Translations under genes and position numbers: made by a program | Assembly (NCBI RefSeq): GCF_001648775.1 | Contig: NZ_LVEJ01000016.1 | Span: forward strand, 62,001-126,000 | Direction of reading: 5' to 3' | Source: Pseudomonas fluorescens | GTDB lineage: Bacteria; Pseudomonadota; Gammaproteobacteria; Pseudomonadales; Pseudomonadaceae | DNA length: 64,000 nt | The notes under the pieces: generated by a model | What the model saw: only the letters and a program-made list of their open reading frames with translations | Told to the model about the DNA's origin: nothing | Databases searched by the model: none | Shown here: positions 21,161-30,014 of the stretch, piece after piece | How positions within the stretch are numbered: the stretch's first letter is position 1 | How the letters are laid out: every line of letters begins with the position of its first letter

Positions 21161-22129
21161 ATGCAACCCCAAGCTTTCTACCGCGCGGTGGCGGACGATT
21201 TTAGCGCCGTCGACGGCATCATCAAGAAGCAGCTGACTTCCCGAGTACCGCTGGTATCGAAAATCGGCGATTACATCACCTCGGCTGGCGGCAAGCGTCT
21301 GCGTCCTTTATTAGTGTTGCTGTGTGGCAAGGCCCTGGGTCGCGAAGGCGACGACATGCGTCTCCTAGCCGCCACCATCGAATTCCTGCACACCGCGACC
21401 CTGCTGCATGACGACGTCGTCGACATGTCCGGCATGCGCCGTGGCCGCTCGACTGCCAACGCCATGTGGGGCAACGCCCCGAGCGTACTGGTCGGCGACT
21501 TCCTGTACTCGCGCTCGTTCGAAATGATGGTCGAACTGGGCTCGATGCCGGTGATGAAGATTCTGTCCCAGGCCACGCGCATCATCGCCGAAGGCGAAGT
21601 GCTGCAGTTGTCCAAGGTGCGCGACGCCAGCACCACTGAAGAAACCTACATGGAAGTCATCCGCGGCAAGACCGCGATGCTCTTTGAAGCCTCGACCCAC
21701 AGTGCCGCCGCATTGGCCGGCGCTACCGCTGAGCAGAGCGAAGCCCTGCGGACCTTCGGCGATCACCTGGGCGTGGCGTTCCAACTGGTCGACGACCTGC
21801 TCGACTACAAGGGCGACGCCGAGACCCTGGGCAAGAACGTCGGTGACGATCTGGCCGAAGGCAAGCCGACCCTGCCGCTGATCTACACCATGCGCGAAGG
21901 TACGGCTGAACAGGCTGCCCTTGTGCGTCAGGCGATCCAGAAAGGCGGGATCGAAGACCTGGAAAGCATCCGCATTGCCGTGGAAGCGTCCGGCTCGCTG
22001 GAGTACACCGCGCAACTGGCCCGTGATTACGTGGCACGCGCGATCAAGTGCCTTGAGGCGCTGCCAGCCAGCGAATACCGCGATGCACTGGTTGAGCTGA
22101 GCGAATTTGCGGTCGCCCGTACGCACTGA
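21161..22129 (+). CDS. ispB: IspB-type octaprenyl/nonaprenyl diphosphate synthase
   Basis: This 322-residue trans-prenyltransferase makes the ubiquinone side chain. The first Asp-rich motif is LLHDDVVD, followed by MRRGRSTAN. The second is QLVDDLLDY. GGKRLRPLLVLL is the substrate-binding region near the N-terminus. The ATG at 21161 (MQPQAFYRAVADDF) is the family start. Chain length (C40 or C45) cannot be told from motifs alone; Pseudomonas makes ubiquinone-9. Confidence 0.95.
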   Translation: MQPQAFYRAVADDFSAVDGIIKKQLTSRVPLVSKIGDYITSAGGKRLRPLLVLLCGKALGREGDDMRLLAATIEFLHTATLLHDDVVDMSGMRRGRSTANAMWGNAPSVLVGDFLYSRSFEMMVELGSMPVMKILSQATRIIAEGEVLQLSKVRDASTTEETYMEVIRGKTAMLFEASTHSAAALAGATAEQSEALRTFGDHLGVAFQLVDDLLDYKGDAETLGKNVGDDLAEGKPTLPLIYTMREGTAEQAALVRQAIQKGGIEDLESIRIAVEASGSLEYTAQLARDYVARAIKCLEALPASEYRDALVELSEFAVARTH

Positions 22130-22138
22130 TACAACCCA

Positions 22139-22247
22139 CTGTGGGAGCGAGCCTGCTCGCGAAAGCATTCTGCCAGTCGATATCAATGCTGACTGACAAA
22201 ACGCCTTCGCGAGCAGGTCGAATCGTCGCACCGTCGCTCCCACAGTT
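22139..22247. repeat. REP pair with one extended copy, C-loop type
   Basis: The left copy is gtgggagcgagcctgctcgc. The right copy reads gcgagcagg, then 16 extra bases tcgaatcgtcgcaccg, then tcgctcccacag. The extended form resembles a second REP variant I recall from other Pseudomonas genomes. Confidence 0.88.
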
Positions 22248-22324
22248 GTTTCTGCGCTATGCCCTCCCTCGCGTAAAACCCTATACAATGTGCGACTTTT
22301 AGCGATCCCTACCAAGGAGCCTTA

Positions 22325-22666
22325 GTGAGCACGTTGCCACCCTGCCCGAAATGCAATTCCGAATTCACCTACGAAGACGGTACCCAACTGGTGTGCCCGG
22401 AGTGCGCCCACGAATGGTCCGCCAATGGCGAAGCCGAAGTGGCGTCCGATGATGCCGTGAAGAAAGACTCGGTCGGCAACGTCCTGCAGGACGGCGACAC
22501 CATCACCGTGATCAAGGATCTGAAGGTCAAGGGCACCTCGCTGGTGGTCAAGGTCGGCACCAAGGTCAAGAACATCCGCCTGTGCGATGGCGATCACGAC
22601 ATCGACTGCAAGATCGACGGCATCGGCCCGATGAAACTCAAATCCGAGTTCGTCAGAAAAGTCTGA
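22325..22666 (+). CDS. yjdM: YjdM/PhnA-family zinc-ribbon protein
   Basis: This is a 113-residue protein with an N-terminal zinc ribbon (CPKC ... CPEC) followed by a small beta domain ([33 protein letters not shown]). This matches YjdM, formerly called PhnA, whose role is not settled; an older link to phosphonate use is not supported by family studies. The start is GTG at 22325 with SD AAGGAGCC just upstream. Confidence 0.9.
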   Translation: MSTLPPCPKCNSEFTYEDGTQLVCPECAHEWSANGEAEVASDDAVKKDSVGNVLQDGDTITVIKDLKVKGTSLVVKVGTKVKNIRLCDGDHDIDCKIDGIGPMKLKSEFVRKV

Positions 22667-22678
22667 TTCTGCTGTGAT

Positions 22679-22703
22679 CCATCCCGCGCCAGCCGTGGGA
22701 TGG
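22679..22703 (+). terminator. Weak hairpin after yjdM
   Basis: CCATCCC (22679-22685) can pair with GGGATGG (22697-22703) 13 bases after the yjdM stop. There is no real T run, so it may not be a terminator. Confidence 0.35.
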
Positions 22704-22828
22704 AGCTTTACCCTCCCCCCGCTTCACCCCGATAAAACCACGCAATAGCTAAACGCCAGCCGTTTTGACCTTACGCAATCTTTACCCGGAAAATTTCAGA
22801 ATCCGCCAATAGACGCTTGCTATTTGAT

Positions 22829-22848
22829 GAATAAGAATTATTCTCATT
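22829..22848 (+). promoter_or_regulatory. Fur-box-like palindrome
   Basis: GAATAAGAATTATTCTCATT, read on the other strand as AATGAGAATAATTCTTATTC, closely matches the usual Fur box pattern TGAGAATNATTCTCA. It ends 25 bases before the start of the next gene, a position where Fur would block transcription under iron-rich conditions. Confidence 0.75.
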
Positions 22849-22873
22849 GAAACCCTTCAAGGAGATGAGAACC

Positions 22874-23131
22874 ATGACTTATTTGATCGACGCGTGGCTG
22901 GATCGCCCACACCCTTACCTCAGAATCCTCCATCGGGAGACCGGTGAAGTCTGTGCGGTTCTTGAGGAAGAAGCCTTGCATGAGCTGCAGGATCAAGGCG
23001 ATCTGGACGTCAGCAGCCTCAATTCCAGCGAGCCGCTTGTGCTCAAGGAGCTGGTGCGCAATCTGTTCCTGTTCTGCTACGCCCGGGCCTTGCGCCCTTC
23101 GCATGAACTGCACCACAAGATAGAACTATGA
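22874..23131 (+). CDS. Small iron-regulated hypothetical protein (PA4570-like)
   Basis: This is an 85-residue soluble protein with MTYLIDAWLDRPHPYLRILH and VCAVLEEEALHELQDQGDLD. No known domain or membrane segment is visible, and the C-terminal part looks helical. SD AAGGAG precedes the ATG at 22874. Its position after ispB matches PAO1 PA4570, which I recall as iron-starvation-induced. The Fur box directly upstream supports the same control here. The function is unknown. Confidence 0.8.
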   Translation: MTYLIDAWLDRPHPYLRILHRETGEVCAVLEEEALHELQDQGDLDVSSLNSSEPLVLKELVRNLFLFCYARALRPSHELHHKIEL

Positions 23132-23155
23132 AAATGCAACATGTCGGAGCAAGCC

Positions 23156-23247
23156 CTGTGGGATCGAGCTTGCTCGCGAAGAGGCCATAACATTCAACAT
23201 CATCGTTGAATGACATACCGCTTTCGCGAGCAAGCTCGCTCCCACAT
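23156..23247. repeat. REP pair (inverted), T-loop type
   Basis: The left copy has one change (gtgggaTcgagc), and the right copy cgcgagcaagctcgctccca is intact. It lies between convergent genes at 23131 and 23275. Confidence 0.92.
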
Positions 23248-23274
23248 GACCGAGCCCGCTCCAACAATCAGGGA

Positions 23275-23892
23275 TTACAGAACGTCCAGCAGCTCGACGT
23301 CGAATACCAGCACGCTGTGCGGCGGGATGCTGCCAACGCCTTGAGCGCCGTAAGCCAGTTCGCTCGGCACGTACAGACGCCATTTGCTGCCGGCATTCAT
23401 CAGTTGCAGGGCTTCGGTCCAGCCAGCGATCACGCCGCCAACCGGGAATTCTGCAGGCTGGCCGCGCTCGTAGGAGCTGTCGAACACAGTGCCGTCGATC
23501 AGCGTGCCGTGGTAGTGGGTACGCACTTGATCTTCACGGGTCGGCTTGGCGCCTTCGCCCTGAGTCAGCACTTCAAATTGCAGGCCGGAAGCCAGAGTGG
23601 TGATGCCGTCGCGCTTGGCGTTTTCAGCCAGGAAGGCCAGACCTTCGCCAGCAGCGGCTTCAGCTTTGGCAGCCGCTTCGGCTTGCATGATTTCGCGGAT
23701 AACCTTGAAACTGGCGGACAGCTCTTCCTGACCCACACGGCTTGGCAGACCGCCGAACGCGTCGGTCAGGCCAGCCAGGATGGCGTCCAGGCTAACGCCC
23801 GGTGGCGGGTTGTCGCGCAGCTGGTCACCCAGCTGACGGCCGATGCCGTAGCTGACGCGGGTTTCGTCGGTGGACAGATTTACTTCGGACAT
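23275..23892 (-). CDS. fklB: FklB, FKBP-type peptidyl-prolyl isomerase with dimerisation domain
   Basis: This is a 205-residue FKBP22/Mip-like isomerase. The N-terminal helical domain (about 1-85) has SYGIGRQLGDQLR, and a long helix with an Ala/Glu-rich segment follows. The C-terminal FKBP domain has VRTHYHGTLIDGTVFDSSYE, VIAGWTEALQLM and PSELAYGAQGVGSIPPHSVL. The start at MSEVNLSTDE has SD GGAG seven bases upstream. No signal peptide is seen, so it is probably cytosolic. Confidence 0.94.
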   Translation of the reverse strand: MSEVNLSTDETRVSYGIGRQLGDQLRDNPPPGVSLDAILAGLTDAFGGLPSRVGQEELSASFKVIREIMQAEAAAKAEAAAGEGLAFLAENAKRDGITTLASGLQFEVLTQGEGAKPTREDQVRTHYHGTLIDGTVFDSSYERGQPAEFPVGGVIAGWTEALQLMNAGSKWRLYVPSELAYGAQGVGSIPPHSVLVFDVELLDVL

Positions 23893-24014
23893 GACACTGC
23901 TCCGCTGTGCGGACGGCCACAAGACTTGCCGTGCGTGCACAGCGCGTCCCGGCGCGCCCGGAACCAAAAGGGCGAGCAGACTAGCACAGATGCTCAGGCG
24001 TTGGCGCGCAACGC

Positions 24015-24320
24015 CTACAGGGCTGAACGCCAGGCGAGCGGCACTTTCAGGCTTTCCTCGCCACTGGCGCCCAGGCCACACATTTCATCGTGGACCGAGG
24101 TGTGGACTAGATTGAAGGGCAGCACCGGAAAGGCATGCAACAAGTCCCGGGCATGCTCCACCGAACGCAGGGTCAGCATGTTGCCCTTGAGATCACTCAA
24201 CGGATACGCCGCCCCGTGCATCCGTGCTTCGAGCAGATAAATCCCGCCTTCCATGGAGATCAGGTTCAACTCATCGACCTTCCTGGCGATGGCAAACGCA
24301 TTCAACTCTTGCAGGTTCAT
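24015..24320 (-). CDS. DUF6482-type conserved hypothetical protein
   Basis: This is a 101-residue protein with MNLQELNAFAIARKVDELNL, EGGIYLLEAR and LTLRSVEHARDLLHAF. I recognise it as the small Pseudomonas family annotated DUF6482; no function is known. SD GAGG lies before the ATG. In PAO1 the equivalent place between fklB and the YqhA gene is PA4573 (from memory). Confidence 0.82.
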   Translation of the reverse strand: MNLQELNAFAIARKVDELNLISMEGGIYLLEARMHGAAYPLSDLKGNMLTLRSVEHARDLLHAFPVLPFNLVHTSVHDEMCGLGASGEESLKVPLAWRSAL

Positions 24321-24397
24321 GAACGCACCTCGTGCAGTGGCGAGTCAGGACGTCTACAGGGATATGCCCGCGCGCACCAAAGCACAAGCCACAAACG

Positions 24398-24437
24398 ACA
24401 CCGCCCGTCTGTTTCGCAACAGACGGGCGGTGTTTTT
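24398..24437 (+). terminator. Strong hairpin with T run on the plus strand
   Basis: A 16-base stem ACACCGCCCGTCTGTT (24398-24413) and AACAGACGGGCGGTGT (24418-24433) with loop TCGC is followed by TTTTT on the plus strand. The flanking genes are both on the minus strand, where the tail is only TCGTTTG. It may act on the minus strand weakly or stop antisense transcripts. Confidence 0.7.
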
Positions 24438-24455
24438 GCATCGATCAGCGATTGA

Positions 24456-24944
24456 TCAGTGCTTGGTGACCTTGTCCAGGTAACCCATGGCGAATGCCGA
24501 GACCACAAACGTCATGTGGATGATCACGTACCACATCAGGTGCTCGGGATCGACGTTCTTGGCGTCCATGAAGATGCGCAGCAGGTGGATCGAAGAGATC
24601 GCCACGATCGAGGCCGCGACTTTCATCTTCAGCGACGACGAGTCCATGGTGCCGAGCCAGCTGAGCTTTTCCTTGCCTTCATCGATGTTCAGTTCAGAGA
24701 CGAAGTTCTCGTAGCCGGAAATCATCACCATCACCAATAGCCCGCCGACCAGCGCCATGTCGATCAGCGACAGCAGCACCAGGATCAGTTCCGATTCGGC
24801 CATCGAGAACACGTTGGGCAGGATGTGGAACACTTCCTGGAAAAATTTCAGTGCCAGCGCCAGCAACCCGAGGGACAGCCCGATATAGATCGGCGCCAGC
24901 AGCCAGCGCGAGGCGTACATTGCATTTTCGATAAAGCGTTCCAT
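24456..24944 (-). CDS. yqhA: YqhA family (UPF0114) membrane protein
   Basis: This is a 162-residue inner-membrane protein with four hydrophobic segments: [58 protein letters not shown] and [20 protein letters not shown]. The N-terminus [14 protein letters not shown] and the [15 protein letters not shown] loop are family marks. Its function is unknown. Confidence 0.9.
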   Translation of the reverse strand: MERFIENAMYASRWLLAPIYIGLSLGLLALALKFFQEVFHILPNVFSMAESELILVLLSLIDMALVGGLLVMVMISGYENFVSELNIDEGKEKLSWLGTMDSSSLKMKVAASIVAISSIHLLRIFMDAKNVDPEHLMWYVIIHMTFVVSAFAMGYLDKVTKH

Positions 24945-25097
24945 TGAATCTCACACAAGGGGCTGGAAATGGCGGCGAGTATACCAGCGACCTGTGACAG
25001 CCAGAAACCGCCCGCAAATCCGTCACCTGCGTGTGTGTGTCATTTTTTTTCTGCTAGTGTCCAAACCATTGACAGCCCGTGACTGTGGACAGGACGA

Positions 25098-26933
25098 GTG
25101 GAAATGGATGTGCGATTGCCGATAACGACTGCCGGAATGTGCCTCGCGCTGCTGCTGGGCGGCTGCTCACCCAGCGATGAAAAACACGCCGCGAGCCTTG
25201 AGGAAAAAACTGCAAAGTTCGAACAGTCACTGGATGCCATCACTGACCCGAAGCTCAAGGAGGCCGTAGCCGAGCTCGGCAGTTCCCTGCTATTGCTTGA
25301 ACGTGCGCAGGTCAAACTCGACGACATTCCAGCGCGCACCGAATACGGTGAAGATGCCCTCGCCGTGCTCAAGCACTACCCGGCTCCGCAGGCGTTGGTC
25401 GACACCTTCATCAACGGCCTGTTCGTGCTGCACAAGGACTCTAGCTCCGACTACCTCACCGATCTGCAACCGGTATTCCCGTTCAACCTGAACATTCCCG
25501 GCGGTTTCCTGTTCCCCCATGGGGTGGAATGGCAGTCAGTGACGTTGAGCAACAAGCGCGTGATCCCTTACCAGCCGGAATGGTCGGAAACCGATCCCGG
25601 CATTCAGCTCAGCCCTTCCAGCTCCAACGTCACTAACCCCGATGACCTGACGGTGACCTACCCGTTCATCGACGGCCTCGACGTCGACAAGAAGTCCCTG
25701 CCGCAACCGGTCAGCCTGCAAGGCCAGATCGAAGTCATCGCGCCGCGCCGCTTGTACAGCTTCGACCTGACGCAAAAGGATGTCGGCCAGACCCGCACCA
25801 ATGACAACCTCAGCGTCAAACTGCTGAAACTTGAAAAGAACTACGCCGAAGTCGAATTCAGCAACAACCTGCCGCTGGCCGCGGAAGTGGCAGACGCGCA
25901 GCTCAATCCATTGATCGTTCAGGCCCGCGATAAAACCGGGCAGTATCTGATACGCGCCGGCTCGATCAATGAGAGCCCCGAGCAAGTGGCGTTCTACGAA
26001 AAACAGCTGACTGACCTGCAACAGCAAAAGAGCTGGAGCGATTCGCTGGAAAAGCAGCTCACGCAAGAGCAACAGGCATTCGAGGAACAACACCCGCGTC
26101 GCTACAACAAAGTTTATTTCAATGGCCCGATCGAAACCCTGGAAGTCAGCGTGCTCGACTTTTCCTCGGCGACGGTGACGCGCAAAAAGCTGGATCTGCC
26201 GATCCGCACGTTCAATCAACACACCACGGAAAAAGCCATTGCGCCGCTGGATCTGCCGGTGACGGTTTATGACGATCTGGCGGTCAACTGGCTCAAGGGT
26301 GCGAGCCTGACCGAAGAACAACTGAAGGCTGGCATTCGCGTCCATCAGTCGGTGGAAGAGCCGAGCGCGGCACGCATCGAGTTTTCCCATCGCCGTTCTT
26401 TCAACGATGAATTACTGGGCGATGACTTCAATCCGGGCGTCAGCCCGGTAACGTTTTTTACCGAAAAGCGCAGCGGCAAGCTTGATGAGCCGATCGAATT
26501 GCCGCCCGAGGCGTATCAAGTCGATCCGCTGCGCGCGACGATTACTTACGACCTGAATCTGTTCCCGGAAACCCCGGCGATTGCCGTCGGCTCAATGCCA
26601 TTGTTTCTCGCAACAGTCGCCAAGCAGGCGTACGACGCCAAGTCGTTGCCCAAAGGTCTGGAGATCAAGAACAATCAACTGGTGGTGGATCTGAAACTGT
26701 TCCCACCCAACGAGTGGCGTTTCTTCGTCAAAGACGACAGCGGCAACTACCTCAAGCAGGTTCTTTCAGTCAGCCATGACGCGAGCGCAGAAGGCCCGGC
26801 GTTGTTCGGCGTGCATTACTTCTATGGTCGCCCGACCCACGTGGAAACCTATCAGCGCACCGACCTCGCCACCGTGCAATACGGCTTTGAGGTCAAACTC
26901 GACAAGGCGCCACAGGCCGGCACGGCGCACTAA
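25098..26933 (+). CDS. Large predicted lipoprotein of unknown function
   Basis: This is a 611-residue protein starting at GTG 25098, or at ATG 25104. A signal peptide ends in the lipobox LALLLGGC, so it should be a lipid-anchored periplasmic or outer-membrane protein. Two coiled-coil-like regions are visible: SLEEKTAKFEQSLDAI near the N-terminus and YEKQLTDLQQQKSW with QLTQEQQAFEEQ in the middle. The rest looks like beta-rich domains. I recognise no known domain. It sits between yqhA and the Lon-like protease, where PAO1 has a hypothetical gene (PA4575 by order). Confidence 0.8.
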   Translation: MEMDVRLPITTAGMCLALLLGGCSPSDEKHAASLEEKTAKFEQSLDAITDPKLKEAVAELGSSLLLLERAQVKLDDIPARTEYGEDALAVLKHYPAPQALVDTFINGLFVLHKDSSSDYLTDLQPVFPFNLNIPGGFLFPHGVEWQSVTLSNKRVIPYQPEWSETDPGIQLSPSSSNVTNPDDLTVTYPFIDGLDVDKKSLPQPVSLQGQIEVIAPRRLYSFDLTQKDVGQTRTNDNLSVKLLKLEKNYAEVEFSNNLPLAAEVADAQLNPLIVQARDKTGQYLIRAGSINESPEQVAFYEKQLTDLQQQKSWSDSLEKQLTQEQQAFEEQHPRRYNKVYFNGPIETLEVSVLDFSSATVTRKKLDLPIRTFNQHTTEKAIAPLDLPVTVYDDLAVNWLKGASLTEEQLKAGIRVHQSVEEPSAARIEFSHRRSFNDELLGDDFNPGVSPVTFFTEKRSGKLDEPIELPPEAYQVDPLRATITYDLNLFPETPAIAVGSMPLFLATVAKQAYDAKSLPKGLEIKNNQLVVDLKLFPPNEWRFFVKDDSGNYLKQVLSVSHDASAEGPALFGVHYFYGRPTHVETYQRTDLATVQYGFEVKLDKAPQAGTAH

Positions 26934-27250
26934 CTGTTGAGGCTGCGGCCACGTCCGCCGTTGATCTGGCGTAGCTGGGCTTGCAGGTGCAGGCTCCAGA
27001 TTTGCGGATCATCGGCCAGTTCGTAGCCATGCAAGGTCAGGCTTTCAACGATGGTGTCGAGTATCGATTCGGCGGCGACCGGCCCATGAAACGGGCCCTG
27101 GGCTTTAATCGCGGAAGGTTGTTCGCCGGCCATGCCGGCCGCGAAGAGCAGCGTCCACATGCCGTTATCGCCGGCCAAGGGTTTGATGGCGCATTCGATA
27201 CGAGTCACAAGACCCAGGCATTGACGGGTGAGACAGAGGTTGCGCGACAT
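26930..27250 (-). CDS. Conserved hypothetical protein
   Basis: This is a 106-residue protein with MSRNLCLTRQCLGLVTRIEC, NGMWTLLFAAGMAGEQPSAI and AESILDTIVESLTLHGYELA. It ends opposite the lipoprotein gene with a four-base convergent overlap. SD GAGGG is nine bases before the ATG. I recognise no domain. Position, SD and even spacing suggest it is real. Confidence 0.7.
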   Translation of the reverse strand: MSRNLCLTRQCLGLVTRIECAIKPLAGDNGMWTLLFAAGMAGEQPSAIKAQGPFHGPVAAESILDTIVESLTLHGYELADDPQIWSLHLQAQLRQINGGRGRSLNS

Positions 27251-27465
27251 GGCGGCGACCCTCGGTGAAGCCGGTATTCAGCCCCCACGGGAGGACTGGC
27301 TCGATCCAGTGATACTGTCGATATCCTTGAGCTGAGAATAGAAGAAAAGTCTGCTGCGCAAGCCGAATGGAACCAGAAGGCGCCGAATGGTCATTGTGTG
27401 AATATTGGCGCCAGAGTTGTGGCGAATTTCCGGAAGATCCCCACAAAGACCAATGTGGAAAAACA

Positions 27466-27559
27466 ACTGTGGGAGCGAGCTTGCTCGCGAATACGGAGTG
27501 TCAGGCAACTGATTCGTTGACTTATACACCGCTTTCGCGAGCAAGCTCGCTCCCACAGG
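27466..27559. repeat. REP pair (inverted), T-loop type
   Basis: Two intact copies, gtgggagcgagcttgctcgc and its reverse complement, are about 47 bases apart. They lie just downstream of the Lon-like protease gene. The remaining part of the 27251-27465 gap shows no feature I can support. Confidence 0.93.
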
Positions 27560-27575
27560 GTTCGTTTTAAGACTG

Positions 27576-30014
27576 TTAGGCCGGTTTTGCTTCGGCTAAC
27601 GCCTCTTGGGCCAATTCCTTCTCGGCTTCCTTGAGGTCCTCTTCGCTGATCATTTCGGCGATGTCGCGCAGGCGCTCCACCACCCGTGCGTTGATGCTGC
27701 CTTCCGGGAATTCGCCATCGGCATTCGGCTCACCGGCCGGTTCACCGACCAGCAGGCTCAACGCCTCGTCGGCCTGACGCACCGCGTATACGTGGAACTG
27801 CCCGGCACGCACCGCCGCCAGCACTTTCTCATCCAGCATCAATGTCGCGACGTTGGCCTGCGGAATGATTGCGCCCTGTTCACCGGTCAGCCCGCGCGCT
27901 TCACAGAGGCGGAAGAAACCTTCGATCTTCTCGTTGACCCCGCCCACCGCCTGCACTTCGCCGAACTGGTTGATCGAACCGGTGATCGCGAAGCACTGCT
28001 TCAATGGCGTTTTCGACAGCGCCGAAATCAGCGTGCACGCCTCACCCAGCGACGCACTGTCGCCATCGACGTAACCGTAGGATTGCTCCAGCGCGATGCT
28101 CGCAGAAATCGCCAGCGGGAATTCCTGGGCGTAACGGCTGCCCAGATACCCGGTGAGGATCATCACGCCTTTGGAGTGGATCGGCTGACCGAGGTTGACC
28201 TCACGCTCGATGTCGACGATGCCGCTGCCGCCCGGGTACACCGTGGCGGAAATCCGCGCCGGCACACCGAACGCCGAGTCGCCGACTTCGAGCACGGTCA
28301 GACCGTTGCACTTGCCGACCGCCGCGCCGTCGGTGTCGATCAGGATGATCCCGGCGAGCATGTCGTCGAGAATCCGCGCCGACACACGTCCGGTGCGCGT
28401 GGCCTTGGCTTTCAGCGCACGCTCGATGTGCCCGGCATCAGTCATCTCATCGCCGGCCAGATGACGGATGAAATCCGCTTCGCTGACCAATTGGAACAGA
28501 TCACCGATACGCGCCGACAAACGCCCCTGATGCTCGGCCAGTCGTGCGCTGTAAGTCGCCAGACGCGCCACCGCATCGGCGGTCAGCGGCGCCATGCCTT
28601 CTTCCGAAGTACGGGTTTTCAACAGCTGGGCGAATTGCTCCAGGCTCTCGTCGACCATCGGGATGTCTTCGTCGAAATCCACCAGAACGCGGAACATCTC
28701 CTGGAAGTCCGGATCGAGGTCTTGCAGGGTGTAATACAGCGAACGCGCACCGATGATGATGACTTTGACCTGCAGCGGAATGTGCTGCGGGTTGAGGGTC
28801 ACGGTGGCGAAACGGCCCATCTCGCCCAGCGGCGATTCCATTTTCAGCTTGCGCGATTGCAGGGCGCGTTTCAGCGCGTCCCACACGAACGGCTCGCTGA
28901 GCATTTTTTCCGCTTCAAGAATCAGGAAACCGCCGTTGGCGCGGTGCAAGGCTCCCGGACGCAACTGGCGGTAAGTGGTGTAGAGCGCGCCCTGATCGGT
29001 GGTGTATTCGATGCGGCCGAACAGGTTTTCGTAAGTCGGGTGCGGCTCGAAAACGACTGGCGCACCGCCGCTGAGCGGATGACCGACCACCAGGCTCGGT
29101 GCGTATTGCTCTTCCAGCAGCTTGCGCGCAACGGCGTCAGTCTTGCTGTCATCGACCAGTTGCTCGACAACGGTTTTCAGCAGATATACCTGCATCGCTT
29201 GCAGGTAACCGCAGACGGCCGCGTTCTCGGCGTACTTCTCCGACAGCGGCGACAGCAATGGCTGCAAAGCCAGGGTGATGGTTTCTTCGTTGAGCGCACG
29301 CAGTTGATTGTTCGACTCACGCTTCCATTGCGGCAGGCTGGCGAGCTCTTCGTTCAGACGCTCTTCGAGGCCGGAGATGTCTTCGTGAAAACGCTCGCGA
29401 TCGGCTTCCGGCAACTGGGCGAATTCGGCTTCGTCCAGCGCTTTACCGTCGAGCATCGGCGTGAAGGCAACGTTGCTGCTGTCGCGGTACAGGGCGACGT
29501 CTTTTTCCAGGGCCAGACGCTCGATGATGTCGAGGGCCTTGTCATAGCGCTGGTTGAAGGCGCGGTCGATGGCGCTTTTCTTTTGCTGGTAGGACGGGTG
29601 CTCAAACACCGCTGGAAACGTTGCCAGCAGGTTGTCGATCAAACCGTTGATGTCACCGATAAACACGCCGGCAGTGCCCGAAGGCAATTCCAGGGCGCGC
29701 GGCTCGCGCGGCTCATCGAAATTGTTGACGTAGACCCAGTCCGCCGGGGTCTGCAGGCGTTTGCCTTCGGCCTTCAGGTAGCGTTTGACGAACGAGAAAC
29801 GGCCGGTGCCGGGTTCGCCCATGACAAAGACGTTGTAACCGGGGCGTGGCATGGCCACACCGAACTGCAAGGCTTCGACCGCGCGTTCCTGGCCGAGCAC
29901 ACCGCGAAAGGGCTCCAGATCATTGGTGGTAGTGAAGCTGAACTGTTCAGCGGAAAACGGACGGGTCAGCGCTTCGGGCGCGAGACGCAAGCTGGCAGCA
30001 ACAGGATCAGGCAT
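27576..30014 (-). CDS. Lon-like (LonB/AAA_32) ATP-dependent protease
   Basis: This 812-residue protein differs from classic Lon in lacking the N-terminal LAN domain. The AAA part has a Walker-A-like MGEPGTGRFSF (Arg where Lys is usual), ANGGFLILEAEKM as Walker B region, and a long helical insert (about 150-290). The C-terminal S16 protease domain has the catalytic Ser in GDSASLGEA (about 651) and Lys in VGGVNEKIEGF (about 694). It should degrade unfolded or regulatory proteins in the cytosol. SD AAGGAAG precedes the ATG. Confidence 0.9.
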   Translation of the reverse strand: MPDPVAASLRLAPEALTRPFSAEQFSFTTTNDLEPFRGVLGQERAVEALQFGVAMPRPGYNVFVMGEPGTGRFSFVKRYLKAEGKRLQTPADWVYVNNFDEPREPRALELPSGTAGVFIGDINGLIDNLLATFPAVFEHPSYQQKKSAIDRAFNQRYDKALDIIERLALEKDVALYRDSSNVAFTPMLDGKALDEAEFAQLPEADRERFHEDISGLEERLNEELASLPQWKRESNNQLRALNEETITLALQPLLSPLSEKYAENAAVCGYLQAMQVYLLKTVVEQLVDDSKTDAVARKLLEEQYAPSLVVGHPLSGGAPVVFEPHPTYENLFGRIEYTTDQGALYTTYRQLRPGALHRANGGFLILEAEKMLSEPFVWDALKRALQSRKLKMESPLGEMGRFATVTLNPQHIPLQVKVIIIGARSLYYTLQDLDPDFQEMFRVLVDFDEDIPMVDESLEQFAQLLKTRTSEEGMAPLTADAVARLATYSARLAEHQGRLSARIGDLFQLVSEADFIRHLAGDEMTDAGHIERALKAKATRTGRVSARILDDMLAGIILIDTDGAAVGKCNGLTVLEVGDSAFGVPARISATVYPGGSGIVDIEREVNLGQPIHSKGVMILTGYLGSRYAQEFPLAISASIALEQSYGYVDGDSASLGEACTLISALSKTPLKQCFAITGSINQFGEVQAVGGVNEKIEGFFRLCEARGLTGEQGAIIPQANVATLMLDEKVLAAVRAGQFHVYAVRQADEALSLLVGEPAGEPNADGEFPEGSINARVVERLRDIAEMISEEDLKEAEKELAQEALAEAKPA

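Noticed and set aside
27165..27446. A 93-codon frame downstream of the Lon-like protease
   Set aside because: It overlaps the hypothetical gene at 26930-27250, shows no SD or domain, and has irregular composition.
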